NCBI RefSeq assembly: GCF_016583785.1
Contig: NZ_NRRU01000038.1
Coordinates: 1-45,910, forward strand
Source: Rubrivivax gelatinosus
GTDB taxonomy: Bacteria > Pseudomonadota > Gammaproteobacteria > Burkholderiales > Burkholderiaceae_C
Direction of reading: 5' to 3'
Length of the DNA: 45,910 nt
Positions 1-8,877 of the stretch are shown one piece after another; the stretch's first letter is position 1, and each line of letters starts with the position of its first letter. The position numbers and the translations under genes were made by a program. The notes under the pieces are model-generated. The model did no database searches. It was not told where the DNA came from and saw only the letters and a list, made by a program, of their open reading frames with translations.

Positions 1-106
1 GCACGCCGGCCGCGGCTTCGGCGGCAGGGGCCGCGTCCGGCGTGCCGGCGGCCAGGGCGGCCCCCGCGGCCAGCGCCACGGCCAGGCCCGTCAGCACACG
101 CTTCAT
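1..106 (-). CDS. Exported protein, N-terminal part only
   Basis: The reading frame starts at ATG 106 (minus) and runs off the window edge. The first residues (MKRVLTGLAVALAAGAALAA) form a clear Sec signal peptide: basic start, hydrophobic core, Ala-x-Ala end. An Ala/Pro-rich segment follows. Its start codon overlaps the stop of the VWA gene as ATGA, so it is the last visible gene of the moxR operon and probably translationally coupled. A periplasmic or secreted protein is all that can be said; no functional domain is visible in the 35 residues available. Confidence 0.6.
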   Translation of the reverse strand, partial: MKRVLTGLAVALAAGAALAAGTPDAAPAAEAAAGV

Positions 107-1275
107 TTGCTCAGCAGCCGCATCGCGCCTTCGAGACCGGAGAGGGTGAGCGGGAACATCCGCTGGTTCATCAACTGCTGCACGATGGAAATGCTCTGAC
201 GGTAGGGCCAGACGCCTTGGGGTTCGGGGTTGATCCACGCGAACCGGGGGAACGCGTCGGTGAGCCGCTTCAGCCATTCGGCGCCGGGCTCCTCGTTGTT
301 GTATTCGACGCTGCCGCCGGGCTGCAGGATCTCGTACGGGCTCATCGTCGCGTCGCCGACGAAGACCAGCTTCCAGTCCTTGTTGTACTTGCGGATCAGG
401 TCCCAGGTGGCGGTCTTCTCGGCGTAGCGGCGGCGGTTGTCCTTCCAGACGAAGTCGTAGACGCAGTTGTGGAAGTAGTGGAACTCGAGGTGCTTGAACT
501 CGCTCTTGGCGGCGCTGAACAGCTCCTCCACCCGATGAACGTGTTCGTCCATGGTTCCGCCGACATCCATCAGCAGCAGCACCTTCACGCGGTTGTGGCG
601 CTCGGGGACCATGCGGATGTCCAGCAGCCCGGCATTGGCGGCGGTGCTGTGGATGGTGTCGTCCAGGTCCAGCTCCTCGGCGGCGCCTTCGCGCGCGAAG
701 CGCCGCAGCCGGCGCAGCGCGACCTTGATGTTGCGCGTGCCGAGCTCGCGCGTGTCGTCGTAGTCCTTGAACGCGCGCTGGTCCCAGACCTTCACCGCGC
801 TGCGGTTGCGCCCCTTGTCCTGGCCGATGCGCACGCCCTGCGGGTTAACGCCCCAGGCGCCGAACGGGCTCGTGCCGCCGGTGCCGATCCACTTGCTGCC
901 GCCTTCGTGGCGCTCGTTCTGCTCCTCGAAACGCTTCTTCAGCGTTTCCATCAGCTCGTCCCAGCCCATCTTCTCGATCGCCGCCTTGTCCTCGGGCGAG
1001 AGTTCGAGCTCGAAAGCCTTGCGCAGCCAGTCCAGCGGCACCTCGCGCGTGAAGTCGGTGAGCAGCTCCACGCCCTTGAAGTAGGCGCCGAAGGCGCGGT
1101 CGAACTTGTCGTAATGCGCCTCGTCCTTCACCAGCGTGGTGCGGGCCAGGTAGTAGAAGTCGTCGACCGAGCTGTCGATGACGCCGGCTTCGAGCGCCTC
1201 CAGCAGCGTCAGGAACTCCTTGACCGAAACCGGCAGCTTGGCCGCACGCAGCGTGTAGAAGAAGTCGATCAGCAT
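103..1275 (-). CDS. CoxE-like VWA domain protein
   Basis: A 390-residue protein starting at MLIDFFYTLR (ATG 1275); the open frame extends further upstream but into low-complexity Arg/Ser codons that overlap the S9 gene. It matches the COG3825/CoxE-like VWA family, which works with MoxR AAA+ ATPases as a chaperone or metal-centre assembly pair. The C-terminal half carries the VWA fold with the MIDAS-position motif MDVGGTM (Asp about 237). The usual D-x-S-x-S is altered to D-x-G-x-T, so metal binding may be weak. The N-terminal half is helical and charged. It lies 61 bp after the S9 peptidase in the same operon and overlaps the exported-protein gene by ATGA. Target protein unknown. Confidence 0.85.
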   Translation of the reverse strand: MLIDFFYTLRAAKLPVSVKEFLTLLEALEAGVIDSSVDDFYYLARTTLVKDEAHYDKFDRAFGAYFKGVELLTDFTREVPLDWLRKAFELELSPEDKAAIEKMGWDELMETLKKRFEEQNERHEGGSKWIGTGGTSPFGAWGVNPQGVRIGQDKGRNRSAVKVWDQRAFKDYDDTRELGTRNIKVALRRLRRFAREGAAEELDLDDTIHSTAANAGLLDIRMVPERHNRVKVLLLMDVGGTMDEHVHRVEELFSAAKSEFKHLEFHYFHNCVYDFVWKDNRRRYAEKTATWDLIRKYNKDWKLVFVGDATMSPYEILQPGGSVEYNNEEPGAEWLKRLTDAFPRFAWINPEPQGVWPYRQSISIVQQLMNQRMFPLTLSGLEGAMRLLSK

Positions 1276-1336
1276 CGCCTGGGCCTTTCGCCGGCGCCGC
1301 GCCGGGCTTGCGGCGCCGCGCCGATTGTCGCGCGCG

Positions 1337-3376
1337 TCAGCGCTTGCGCGCCTTGGCCGGGCCCGGGTCGTGGCGCGAGAGCCAGCCGAAGAACTCGCCG
1401 TACCACTGCTTGGAGTTGCGCGGCTTGAGCACCCAGTGGTTCTCGTCCGGGAACCACAGCAGCCGCGAGTCGATGCCACGCGCCTTCAGCGTGTTGTAGT
1501 AGGCCAGGCCCTGGGCGTCGGGCACGCGGTAGTCGAGCGCGCCGTGCACCACCAGCGTCGGTGTCGTCATCGCGTCGGCGGCGGCGTGCGGGCTCTGCGA
1601 GTGAATCCGCGCCATGTCGTCCCAGTACCAGGCGCCCAGCTCCTTGGCGTGCCAGGTGTAGGCGTCGTCGGCGAACATGCCGGTCCAGTCGAAGCAGCCG
1701 GCGTGGCAGATGTAGGCCGCGTAGCGCCCGGCCGGCACGTGGCCGTTCATCCACGCGACCATGAAGCCGCCGTAGCTGCCGCCCGAGGCGAAGACGCGGC
1801 GCTTGTCGGCCCAGGGTTTCTTCAGCAGCCAGTCGGTCGCGGCCTCGACGTCGACGGTCTCGAGCTGGCCCCAGCGGTGCGTGATGCTGTCCAGGAAGGC
1901 GTAGCCGAAGCCCGAAGAGCCGTGGTAGTTGACGCAGGCGACGACGTAACCCTGGGCGGCGAAGACCTGGGTGTTCCAGCGGTAGTGCCAGCCGTCGCCG
2001 AAAGCGGTGTGCGGGCCGCCGTGGATCAGGTGCAGCAGCGGGTACTTCTTCTTCGGGTCGAAGTCCGGCGGGTAGACCAGCCACATCTGCACGTCGTCGG
2101 GCTCCACGCCTTCAGCCGTGGCCGCGCCCTTGAGCCAGACCTCCTCGACCCGGCCGAAGGCGTGGCGCGCCAGCAGCGTGTCGTTGAGGCCTTCGATGCG
2201 CTGCGGCGCGTCGCCCGGCAGGTGGGCGTGCAGCCGCCCCGGGTGGTCGGCGGCGTCGGCCAGCGTCACCAGCGTGCCGGCGGCCTTGTCGAAGGCCTGC
2301 ACCGTGCCGCCGGCGACGACGACCTCGGCACGCCGGTCGGGCAGGTCGAAGCGCCACAGGTGCTGGCGGCCGCGCTGTTCGGCGCGCAGCAGCAGCGCCA
2401 GGCCGTCGTCCTCCCAGGCCAGCGGCGCCTGCACGTCGTGGTCCCAGGCGTCGGACAGCACTTCCCAGCGTTCCTCGTCGCGGTACCAGACGGCGACGTG
2501 GCCGGGCATCGTGTGCTTGCGGCCCTGGTGGCTGGCGATGAAGGCGACGCGTTCGCCGTCGGGGCTGTAGCGCGGCGCCGAGAAGTCCCAGTCGGCGTCG
2601 CGGGCGATGACGCTGACGCGGCCGGACTTGATGTCCATCTCGGCGAGCGCGAAGCGGTTGTCGATGCGCTTCTCGGGTGCCGGGTCGAAGGTGAAGACGA
2701 CGCGCTTGCCGTCGGGCGAGACGTCGAAACAGTCGGCGTCGGGGTCGGCGCGGCGGATCTCGTAGGGCGTGCCCTCGAACAGGTCGCGCACGCGGCCGGC
2801 GCTGCCGTCGCGGCCGAGCTCGAGCAGGTGCAGGTGCGGCACACGTTCCAGCGGCAGCTGGTGGTCCCAGAAGCGGTACTGGGCTTCGCTGGTGGCGTAG
2901 CCGGTCTCCTTGCGCTCCTTGAACTCCTGGGCGCGTTTGGCCTGCGCCTTGTCGCCCTTCAGGCCCGGCCAGACCCAGGAGACGAAGAGCAGGCGCTTGC
3001 CGTCGGGGCACCAGCGGAAGGCCTCGACGCCGGTGGCGACGGTGGCGGCGCGCTGCGCCTCGCCGCCGTCGGGCGCGATCAGGTAGAGCTGCGGCACCTC
3101 GTCCTTGGCGCCCTGCTGCTCGCGCTTGGCGATGAAGGCGATGCGGTCGCCGCGTGGGCTCCAGCGCGGCTGGCCGTCCTTGTCGCCGCAGGCGGTCAGC
3201 GCCCGGGCGTCGCCGCCCAGCGTCGAGAACAGCCAGAGCGCACTCTGGGACTTGTTGTCCGCCATCGAGTAGCGGCTGACGGCCGCCACCGCCTGGGCGC
3301 CGTCGGGCGCCAGGCTGGGGTTGCCGATGCGTTCGAGCTGCCAGAGTTCGTCGACGGTGAGCGGCTTGTTCTTCAT
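1337..3376 (-). CDS. S9 family peptidase (prolyl oligopeptidase / acylaminoacyl-peptidase type)
   Basis: A 679-residue enzyme. Start chosen at ATG 3376 (MKNKPLTVDELWQL) because it overlaps the upstream GNAT stop as ATGA. Residues about 20-400 show WD40-like/beta-propeller repeats with SPDG/SPRG turns typical of the S9C N-terminal propeller. The C-terminal alpha/beta-hydrolase has the nucleophile motif GGSYGG (Ser about 534), Asp about 615 in GALDYRVP and His about 647 in DENHW. No signal peptide is seen, so it is probably cytoplasmic and cleaves short or N-acylated peptides. It sits between MoxR/GNAT and the VWA gene, an unexpected place for a peptidase. Confidence 0.92.
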   Translation of the reverse strand: MKNKPLTVDELWQLERIGNPSLAPDGAQAVAAVSRYSMADNKSQSALWLFSTLGGDARALTACGDKDGQPRWSPRGDRIAFIAKREQQGAKDEVPQLYLIAPDGGEAQRAATVATGVEAFRWCPDGKRLLFVSWVWPGLKGDKAQAKRAQEFKERKETGYATSEAQYRFWDHQLPLERVPHLHLLELGRDGSAGRVRDLFEGTPYEIRRADPDADCFDVSPDGKRVVFTFDPAPEKRIDNRFALAEMDIKSGRVSVIARDADWDFSAPRYSPDGERVAFIASHQGRKHTMPGHVAVWYRDEERWEVLSDAWDHDVQAPLAWEDDGLALLLRAEQRGRQHLWRFDLPDRRAEVVVAGGTVQAFDKAAGTLVTLADAADHPGRLHAHLPGDAPQRIEGLNDTLLARHAFGRVEEVWLKGAATAEGVEPDDVQMWLVYPPDFDPKKKYPLLHLIHGGPHTAFGDGWHYRWNTQVFAAQGYVVACVNYHGSSGFGYAFLDSITHRWGQLETVDVEAATDWLLKKPWADKRRVFASGGSYGGFMVAWMNGHVPAGRYAAYICHAGCFDWTGMFADDAYTWHAKELGAWYWDDMARIHSQSPHAAADAMTTPTLVVHGALDYRVPDAQGLAYYNTLKARGIDSRLLWFPDENHWVLKPRNSKQWYGEFFGWLSRHDPGPAKARKR

Positions 3377-3963
3377 CGCGGTCGTTGCAGTTGCCATTCG
3401 AGGTGGGAGCGGATCGTCGGCCATTCGGCCGCCGTGATGCTGTAGACGGCGGTGTCGCGCAGCGACCCGTCGGCCAGGCGCTGGTGGGCGCGCAGGATGC
3501 CGTCAAGCTGGGCGCCCAGGCGCTCGATCGCACGCCGGCTCTGGCTGTTCAGGCGGTGCGTGCGGAACTCGACCGCGATGCAGGCCAGCTGTTCGAAGGC
3601 GTGCGCCAGCAGCAGCTGCTTGCACTCGGTGTTCAGGCCGGTGCGCTGGGCTGAACGTGCGGTCCAGGTGCTGCCGATTTCGACGCGGCGGTTGCCGGCG
3701 TCGATGTTCATGTAGCTCGTCATGCCGACCGCACGGCCCTCGGCGTCGAAGACGGTGAAGGGCAGCATGCTGCCGCGCTGCTGCAGCGCCAGCCGGCGCT
3801 CGATCTCGGCGGCCATGCGCTCGGGCGCCGGCACGGCGGTGTACCAGAGCTTCCACAGCTCGCCGTCGCGCACCGCCTCGGCGAGTGCGGGGGCGTGGTC
3901 GGCGGCCAGCGGGAGCAGGGCGGCGTGGGTGCCGCGCAGCGTGACGGGTTCGGGCCAGCTCAT
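3373..3963 (-). CDS. GNAT family N-acetyltransferase (RimJ/RimL-like)
   Basis: A 196-residue protein starting at MSWPEPVTL (ATG 3963), 17 bp after moxR. The fold order is typical of RimJ/RimL-type GNATs: beta-strand start, central SYMNIDAGNRRVEIGSTW, then an acetyl-CoA loop region (SAQRTGLNTECKQLLLAHAFE) and a C-terminal segment with RAIERLGAQLDGILRAHQ, the usual 'SxxxxxxxGF' position. It would transfer acetyl from acetyl-CoA to an amine such as a protein N-terminus or small molecule; the substrate cannot be read from sequence. Its stop overlaps the S9 peptidase start by ATGA. Pairing with a peptidase that may act on acylated peptides is suggestive but unproven. Confidence 0.85.
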   Translation of the reverse strand: MSWPEPVTLRGTHAALLPLAADHAPALAEAVRDGELWKLWYTAVPAPERMAAEIERRLALQQRGSMLPFTVFDAEGRAVGMTSYMNIDAGNRRVEIGSTWTARSAQRTGLNTECKQLLLAHAFEQLACIAVEFRTHRLNSQSRRAIERLGAQLDGILRAHQRLADGSLRDTAVYSITAAEWPTIRSHLEWQLQRPR

Positions 3964-3980
3964 CCTTGCGGGGCGGCGGT

Positions 3981-4835
<855 letters not shown>

Positions 4836-4866
4836 CGTGACACCGAGGGAATAGAGGGGGCCGAGC

Positions 4867-4889
4867 CAGTATAAGCGGCCCCTATACTG
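4867..4889. promoter_or_regulatory. Symmetrical divergent promoter between moxR and cytochrome c
   Basis: CAGTATA (4867-4873) and TATACTG (4883-4889) form a perfect 7-bp inverted repeat with a 9-nt spacer. Each arm reads TATACT on its own outgoing strand, a good sigma-70 -10 hexamer. The implied start sites would give leaders of about 20-30 nt for both the cytochrome (ATG 4915) and moxR (ATG 4835). No good -35 hexamer is visible on either side, so the two could also be an operator rather than two -10 boxes. Confidence 0.45.
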
Positions 4890-4914
4890 CGCCATCACAT
4901 CAGGCGGCTTGACT

Positions 4915-5565
4915 ATGCTCAAGACAGCGATCGTGCTGCTGGCGCTGGCCGGCACCAGCCCGGCCCTGCGCGCGCAGGACGCCGCCGCCGGCCAGGGCAA
5001 GGCCGCGATGTGCCTCGGCTGCCACAACATCCCCGGCTACCAGGCGAGTTTCCCGCTCGTGCACAAGGTGCCGAAGATCGCCGGCCAGAACCCCGACTAC
5101 CTGGCCGCGGCGCTGACGGCCTATCGCAAGGGCGAACGCAAACACCCGACGATGCGTGCGATCGCGGCCTCTCTGGGCGAGCGCGACATCGCCGACCTGG
5201 CGGCGTTCTACGCCCAGCTCGGGCGCGGCGCGCTGAAGCCCGTGGCCGCGACCGCCGCGCCGGCGGCGCCGCCGGCCGCGGTCGCGCCGCTGCTGCAGCG
5301 CGGCGCCTGCTCTTCCTGCCACGGGGCCGACTTCAACCATCCGCTCGTGCCGGCCTATCCCAAGCTCGCCGGCCAGTACGCCGACTATCTGCACGCCGCG
5401 CTGCGCGCCTACGGCACCGAGAACCACCCGCAGATCGGGCGTGCGAATCCGATCATGGGCGCCCAGGTCAAGCCCTTCAGCAGCGCCGAGCTGAAGCTGC
5501 TCGCCGACTACCTGGCGTCGCTGCCGGGCGACGTGCGCACGGTGCCCGAGTCGCGATTCCGCTGA
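4915..5565 (+). CDS. Periplasmic di-haem cytochrome c (c4-like)
   Basis: A 216-residue protein. ATG 4915 is preferred over in-frame TTG 4909 because AGGCGG at 4902-4907 is correctly spaced only for the ATG. A signal peptide (MLKTAIVLLALAG to about residue 20) is followed by two class-I cytochrome domains with haem motifs CLGCH (about 33-37) and CSSCH (about 132-136), joined by an Ala/Pro linker. Each half has the PKxAGQ-x-x-DYL-x-AAL-x-AY signature of the cytochrome c4/c553 family and a late Met as possible sixth ligand. It probably carries electrons in the periplasm to a terminal oxidase. Divergent from moxR. Confidence 0.9.
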   Translation: MLKTAIVLLALAGTSPALRAQDAAAGQGKAAMCLGCHNIPGYQASFPLVHKVPKIAGQNPDYLAAALTAYRKGERKHPTMRAIAASLGERDIADLAAFYAQLGRGALKPVAATAAPAAPPAAVAPLLQRGACSSCHGADFNHPLVPAYPKLAGQYADYLHAALRAYGTENHPQIGRANPIMGAQVKPFSSAELKLLADYLASLPGDVRTVPESRFR

Positions 5566-5611
5566 TCTGCGCATTTTTGCCGGCCTTCTCCTGAGATCGA
5601 AGGCGCAGACG

Positions 5612-5623
5612 TGACGCATCATG
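5612..5623. repeat. 12-mer TGACGCATCATG, copy 1
   Basis: This 12-mer in the 125-bp gap before the HD-GYP gene recurs exactly at 18809-18820 in another intergenic region. Its core TGACGCATCA is a near palindrome (complement TGATGCGTCA). It may be a protein-binding site, but two copies in 46 kb is weak evidence. Confidence 0.25.
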
Positions 5624-5690
5624 GCGTGCCGTGTTCGCGGCGACGGCGTGCCACCCGTCAGGCACCGGAGCGAACGCTGCGGCTACGTCC

Positions 5691-6941
5691 ATGCTGAAAA
5701 AGATATCCGTAGACGACCTGCGCCTGGGCATGCACCTGCATGCCTTCGAAGGCTCCTGGATCGACCATCCGTTCTGGCGCACCCGTTTCGTCATCGAGGA
5801 CGGCAAAACCCTCGCCGAGGTGCTGGCCAGCGGCGTGCGCGAGTGCTGGATCGACACCTCGCTCGGCCTGGACGTCGCCGGCCCCGCGCCCGCGCCCGCG
5901 CCGCGGCCGCTGCTGCCGGCGGCTCCCGCCGCACCGGCAGCGCCGGCCGCTGCCAAGGCGCCGGCGCCGCGTCCGGCGACGACCTCGATGGCCGAGGAAC
6001 TGCAGGCCGCCGCCGAAGTGTGCAAACGCGGCCGCGAAGCGGTGGTTTCGATGTTCAGCGACGCCCGCCTGGGGCGCGCGATCGACGGCGAGGCCTGCAT
6101 GCCGCTGGTCGAGCAGGTCACCGAGTCGGTGTTCCGCAACCCGGGCGCGCTGGTCAGCCTGGCGCGGCTCAAGACGCACGACGACTACACCTACATGCAT
6201 TCGGTGGCGGTGTGCGCGCTGATGGTCGCACTCGGGCGCCAGCTCGGCGCCGACGACGCCGAATGCCGGCGCCTGGGTCTGGCCGGCCTGCTGCACGACA
6301 TCGGCAAGGCGCTGATGCCACCCGAGGTGCTGAACAAACCCGGCAAGCTGACCGACGACGAGTTCGACGTGATGCGCTCGCACCCCGAACGGGGCCACGC
6401 GCTGCTGCAGGAAGCCCGCGGCGCCTGCGACGACGCGCTCGAGGTCTGCCTGCACCATCACGAGCGCTTCGACGGCAAGGGCTACCCGCACCGGCTCTGC
6501 GGCGGTGCGCTGACGCGGCCGGCACGCATGGGCGCGGTCTGCGACGTCTACGACGCGATCACCTCGAACCGGCCGTACAAGGCGGGCTGGGACCCGGCCG
6601 AGTCGATCGCGCGCATGGCCTCGTGGAAAGGGCAGTTCGACGAGACCATCCTCGCCGCCTTCGTGCGCAGCGTCGGCATCTACCCGACCGGCTCGCTGGT
6701 GCGCATGGAGTCGGGGCGCATCGGCATCGTCGTCGAGCAGACGCCGGGCAAACCGGCGGCGCCGGCGGTCAGCCTGTTCTATTCGAGCCGGGCCTCGATG
6801 CCCATCGTGCCGCAGCGGCTGGACCTGGCGCTGCCCGGCATCACCGACCGCATCGTCGCGCGCGAGGCGCGCGAGCACTGGGCCGGCCGGCCGCTGGACG
6901 ACCTCTGGCTGCCGGCGGAACTGCGCGGCCAGCGGCGCTGA
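5691..6941 (+). CDS. HD-GYP domain cyclic-di-GMP phosphodiesterase
   Basis: A 416-residue protein beginning MLKKISVDDLRLGM, the characteristic start of the DUF3391 N-terminal domain found before HD-GYP domains. An Ala/Pro linker (about residues 64-95, encoded by repeated GCGCCC units) leads to the HD-GYP domain: HDDYTYMHS, LLHDIGK (H202/D203), HHHERFDGKGYP (GYP at 264-266), and CDVYDAITSNRPYK. All metal ligands and the GYP loop are present, so hydrolysis of c-di-GMP to pGpG/GMP is expected. No Shine-Dalgarno sequence stands out before ATG 5691; the frame is open further upstream but lacks family similarity. Probably monocistronic and cytoplasmic. Confidence 0.92.
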   Translation: MLKKISVDDLRLGMHLHAFEGSWIDHPFWRTRFVIEDGKTLAEVLASGVRECWIDTSLGLDVAGPAPAPAPRPLLPAAPAAPAAPAAAKAPAPRPATTSMAEELQAAAEVCKRGREAVVSMFSDARLGRAIDGEACMPLVEQVTESVFRNPGALVSLARLKTHDDYTYMHSVAVCALMVALGRQLGADDAECRRLGLAGLLHDIGKALMPPEVLNKPGKLTDDEFDVMRSHPERGHALLQEARGACDDALEVCLHHHERFDGKGYPHRLCGGALTRPARMGAVCDVYDAITSNRPYKAGWDPAESIARMASWKGQFDETILAAFVRSVGIYPTGSLVRMESGRIGIVVEQTPGKPAAPAVSLFYSSRASMPIVPQRLDLALPGITDRIVAREAREHWAGRPLDDLWLPAELRGQRR

Positions 6942-7012
6942 TCCGCCCGCTCGGCCGCTGCCGGCGGCACACGCGTTACCCTTGGCGCTCTAGCGACCAG
7001 GAGGCTGACGCC

Positions 7013-7204
7013 ATGATCGAACTGACCCTGCCGACGATGACCTGCGGCCACTGCGTGAAGACCGTCACCGAGACGGTGCACGCGGTCGACCCCGCCGCCG
7101 CCGTCACCATCGACCTGCCGACGCACGCGCTGCACATCGAGTCCAGCGAGCCGGCCGCGCGTTTCGCCGCGGCGCTCGCCGAAGAAGGCTTCGCGCCGGC
7201 CTGA
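7013..7204 (+). CDS. Heavy-metal-associated (HMA) domain protein, CopZ-like
   Basis: A 63-residue single HMA domain with the metal site MTCGHC near the N-terminus and the expected beta-alpha-beta-beta-alpha-beta length. A perfect AGGAGG at 6999-7004 lies 8 nt before ATG 7013. Such proteins bind Cu(I) or similar soft metals and deliver them to a P1B-type ATPase. No such ATPase or CueR/CsoR regulator is in the window, so its partner is elsewhere. It is followed by a hairpin with a short T-run. Confidence 0.88.
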   Translation: MIELTLPTMTCGHCVKTVTETVHAVDPAAAVTIDLPTHALHIESSEPAARFAAALAEEGFAPA

Positions 7205-7214
7205 AGCGCCGCTC

Positions 7215-7244
7215 GCCGCGCCGTGCCGGCGCGGCCCCCGTTTT
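7215..7244 (+). terminator. Hairpin with short T-run after the HMA gene
   Basis: GCCGCGCC (7215-7222) and GGCGCGGC (7228-7235) pair perfectly over 8 bp with a 5-nt loop; CCCCG then TTTT (7241-7244) follows. The T-run is set back five bases, so it may be an imperfect intrinsic terminator separating the HMA gene from the solute-binding protein gene. Confidence 0.45.
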
Positions 7245-7271
7245 GCCGCCACCCAAACTCCGGGAGAGACG

Positions 7272-8855
7272 ATGAGATCGTGGATCACGTGCGCCCTGCT
7301 GGCCGCCGCGTTCGCCGCCGGCAGCGCCGGCAGCGCCGACGCGCAGACGCTGCGCTGGGCCAGCCAGGGCGACCCGCAGACGCTGGACCCGCATTCGCAG
7401 AACGAGCTGCTGACCAACGCGATGAACGGCCAGGTCTACGAAGGCCTGGTCGGCCGCGACCGCAAGCTCGGCCTGGTGCCGGCACTGGCCACCGAATGGA
7501 AGCAGACCGGGCCGCTGACCTGGCGCTTCAAGCTGCGGCCGAACGTGAAGTTCCACGACGGCTCGCCGTTCAGCGCCGACGACGTCGTGTTCTCGATGAA
7601 CCGTGCCAAGGAGCCGACCTCGCAGATCAGCGTCTACGCCAACGCGGTGGGCAGCGCGGTGGCGATCGACCCGCTGACGGTGGAGTTCCGGCTGCAGCAG
7701 GTGAACCCGATCTTCCTGCAGCACATCGCCGCGCCGCTGTGGATCATGAGCAAGTCGTGGTCCGAGAAGAACAAGGTCACGCGGCCGCTGGACTACAAGA
7801 ACAAGGAAGAGAGCTACGCCTCCTTCAACGCCAACGGCACCGGCCCCTACATGCTGGTGAGCCGGGCGCCGGGCATCAAGACCGTCTACAAGCGCAACCC
7901 GAACTGGTGGGGCAGGTTCGAAGGCAACGTGCAGCAGGTGGTCTACACGCCGATCGCCAACGACGCCACGCGGCTGGCCGCGCTGGTCTCGGGCGAGATC
8001 GACTTCGTGCTCGACCCGGCGCCGCGCGACGTGCCGCGGCTGCGTGGCACCGCCGGCGTGAAGATCTTCGACGGCCCCGAGAACCGGGTGCTGTTCATCG
8101 GCATGGACCAGTTCCGCGACGAGCTGGTCTACGGCAGCGTCAAGGGCAAGAACCCGTTCAAGGACGTCCGTGTGCGCCGCGCGCTCTACCACGCGGTCGA
8201 CATCGAGACGCTCAAGACCAAGCTGATGAACGGCCAGAGCCTGCCCACCGGCGGCATCACGCCGTCGCCGCTGGGCGCCTACAACGACCCGGCGCTCGAG
8301 GTCCGGCTGCCTTTCGACCTGGCCAAGGCGCGTGCGCTGCTGGCCGAGGCCGGTTACGCGAACGGTTTCGAAGTCACGCTCGACTGCCCGAACAACCGCT
8401 ACGTCAACGACGAGGAGATCTGCCTGGCGCTGGCGCAGATGTGGGCCAAGATCGGCGTCAAGCTGCGCGTCAACGCGATGCCGCGCGTCGTCTTCTTCCC
8501 GAAGCTGGAGAAGTACGACACCAGCCTGTACCTGTTCGGCTGGGGCGGCGCGATCACCGACGCCGAGGTCACGATCACCCCGGTGCTGCGCGCCGCCGGC
8601 GACAAGGGCGTCGGCGCCTTCAACTACGGCCGGGTGAAGGACGACAAGTTCGAGGAACTGGCCAAGGCTTCGAGCGCCGAGCCCGACGCGGCCAAACGCG
8701 AGCAGATCGTCAAGGCCGCGCTGCGCGAATACACGCAGCAGGTGCACCTGATCCCGCTGCACCGCCAGGTGATCCCGTGGGCGGCACGCAGCAACGTCGA
8801 GATCGTGCACCGCGCCGACAACTGGCTCGAGTACGCCTGGATAACGGTGAAGTGA
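7272..8855 (+). CDS. ABC transporter solute-binding protein, family 5 (peptide/nickel/opine type)
   Basis: A 527-residue exported protein with a signal peptide (about residues 1-24, ending SADA) and the SBP_bac_5 signature: TLDPHSQNELLTNAMNGQVYEGLVGRD near the mature N-terminus, then WRFKLRPNVKFHDGSPFSADDVVFS. GGGAGAG at 7262-7268 is a good ribosome-binding site. Members deliver di-/oligopeptides, nickel or other solutes to Dpp/Opp-type permeases. No permease or ATPase gene lies on either side, so it is an orphan binding protein that presumably shares a permease encoded elsewhere. Convergent with the DUF1841 gene, 22 bp away. Confidence 0.9.
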   Translation: MRSWITCALLAAAFAAGSAGSADAQTLRWASQGDPQTLDPHSQNELLTNAMNGQVYEGLVGRDRKLGLVPALATEWKQTGPLTWRFKLRPNVKFHDGSPFSADDVVFSMNRAKEPTSQISVYANAVGSAVAIDPLTVEFRLQQVNPIFLQHIAAPLWIMSKSWSEKNKVTRPLDYKNKEESYASFNANGTGPYMLVSRAPGIKTVYKRNPNWWGRFEGNVQQVVYTPIANDATRLAALVSGEIDFVLDPAPRDVPRLRGTAGVKIFDGPENRVLFIGMDQFRDELVYGSVKGKNPFKDVRVRRALYHAVDIETLKTKLMNGQSLPTGGITPSPLGAYNDPALEVRLPFDLAKARALLAEAGYANGFEVTLDCPNNRYVNDEEICLALAQMWAKIGVKLRVNAMPRVVFFPKLEKYDTSLYLFGWGGAITDAEVTITPVLRAAGDKGVGAFNYGRVKDDKFEELAKASSAEPDAAKREQIVKAALREYTQQVHLIPLHRQVIPWAARSNVEIVHRADNWLEYAWITVK

Positions 8856-8877
8856 CTCGGCGCCGACGCCGGCTGCC

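Noticed and set aside
217..1428. Long plus-strand open frame of about 400 codons opposite the VWA gene, and many similar long frames elsewhere (for example 1325-3445, 12205-13995, 30091-33051 minus)
   Set aside because: They lie opposite or in shifted register to clear genes, have Ala/Arg/Val/His-rich composition without domains, and are expected in very GC-rich DNA where stop codons are rare.
5883..5905. GCGCCC hexamer repeats in the HD-GYP gene as a phase-variation tract
   Set aside because: The unit is six bases, so changes keep frame, and it encodes a normal Ala/Pro linker.
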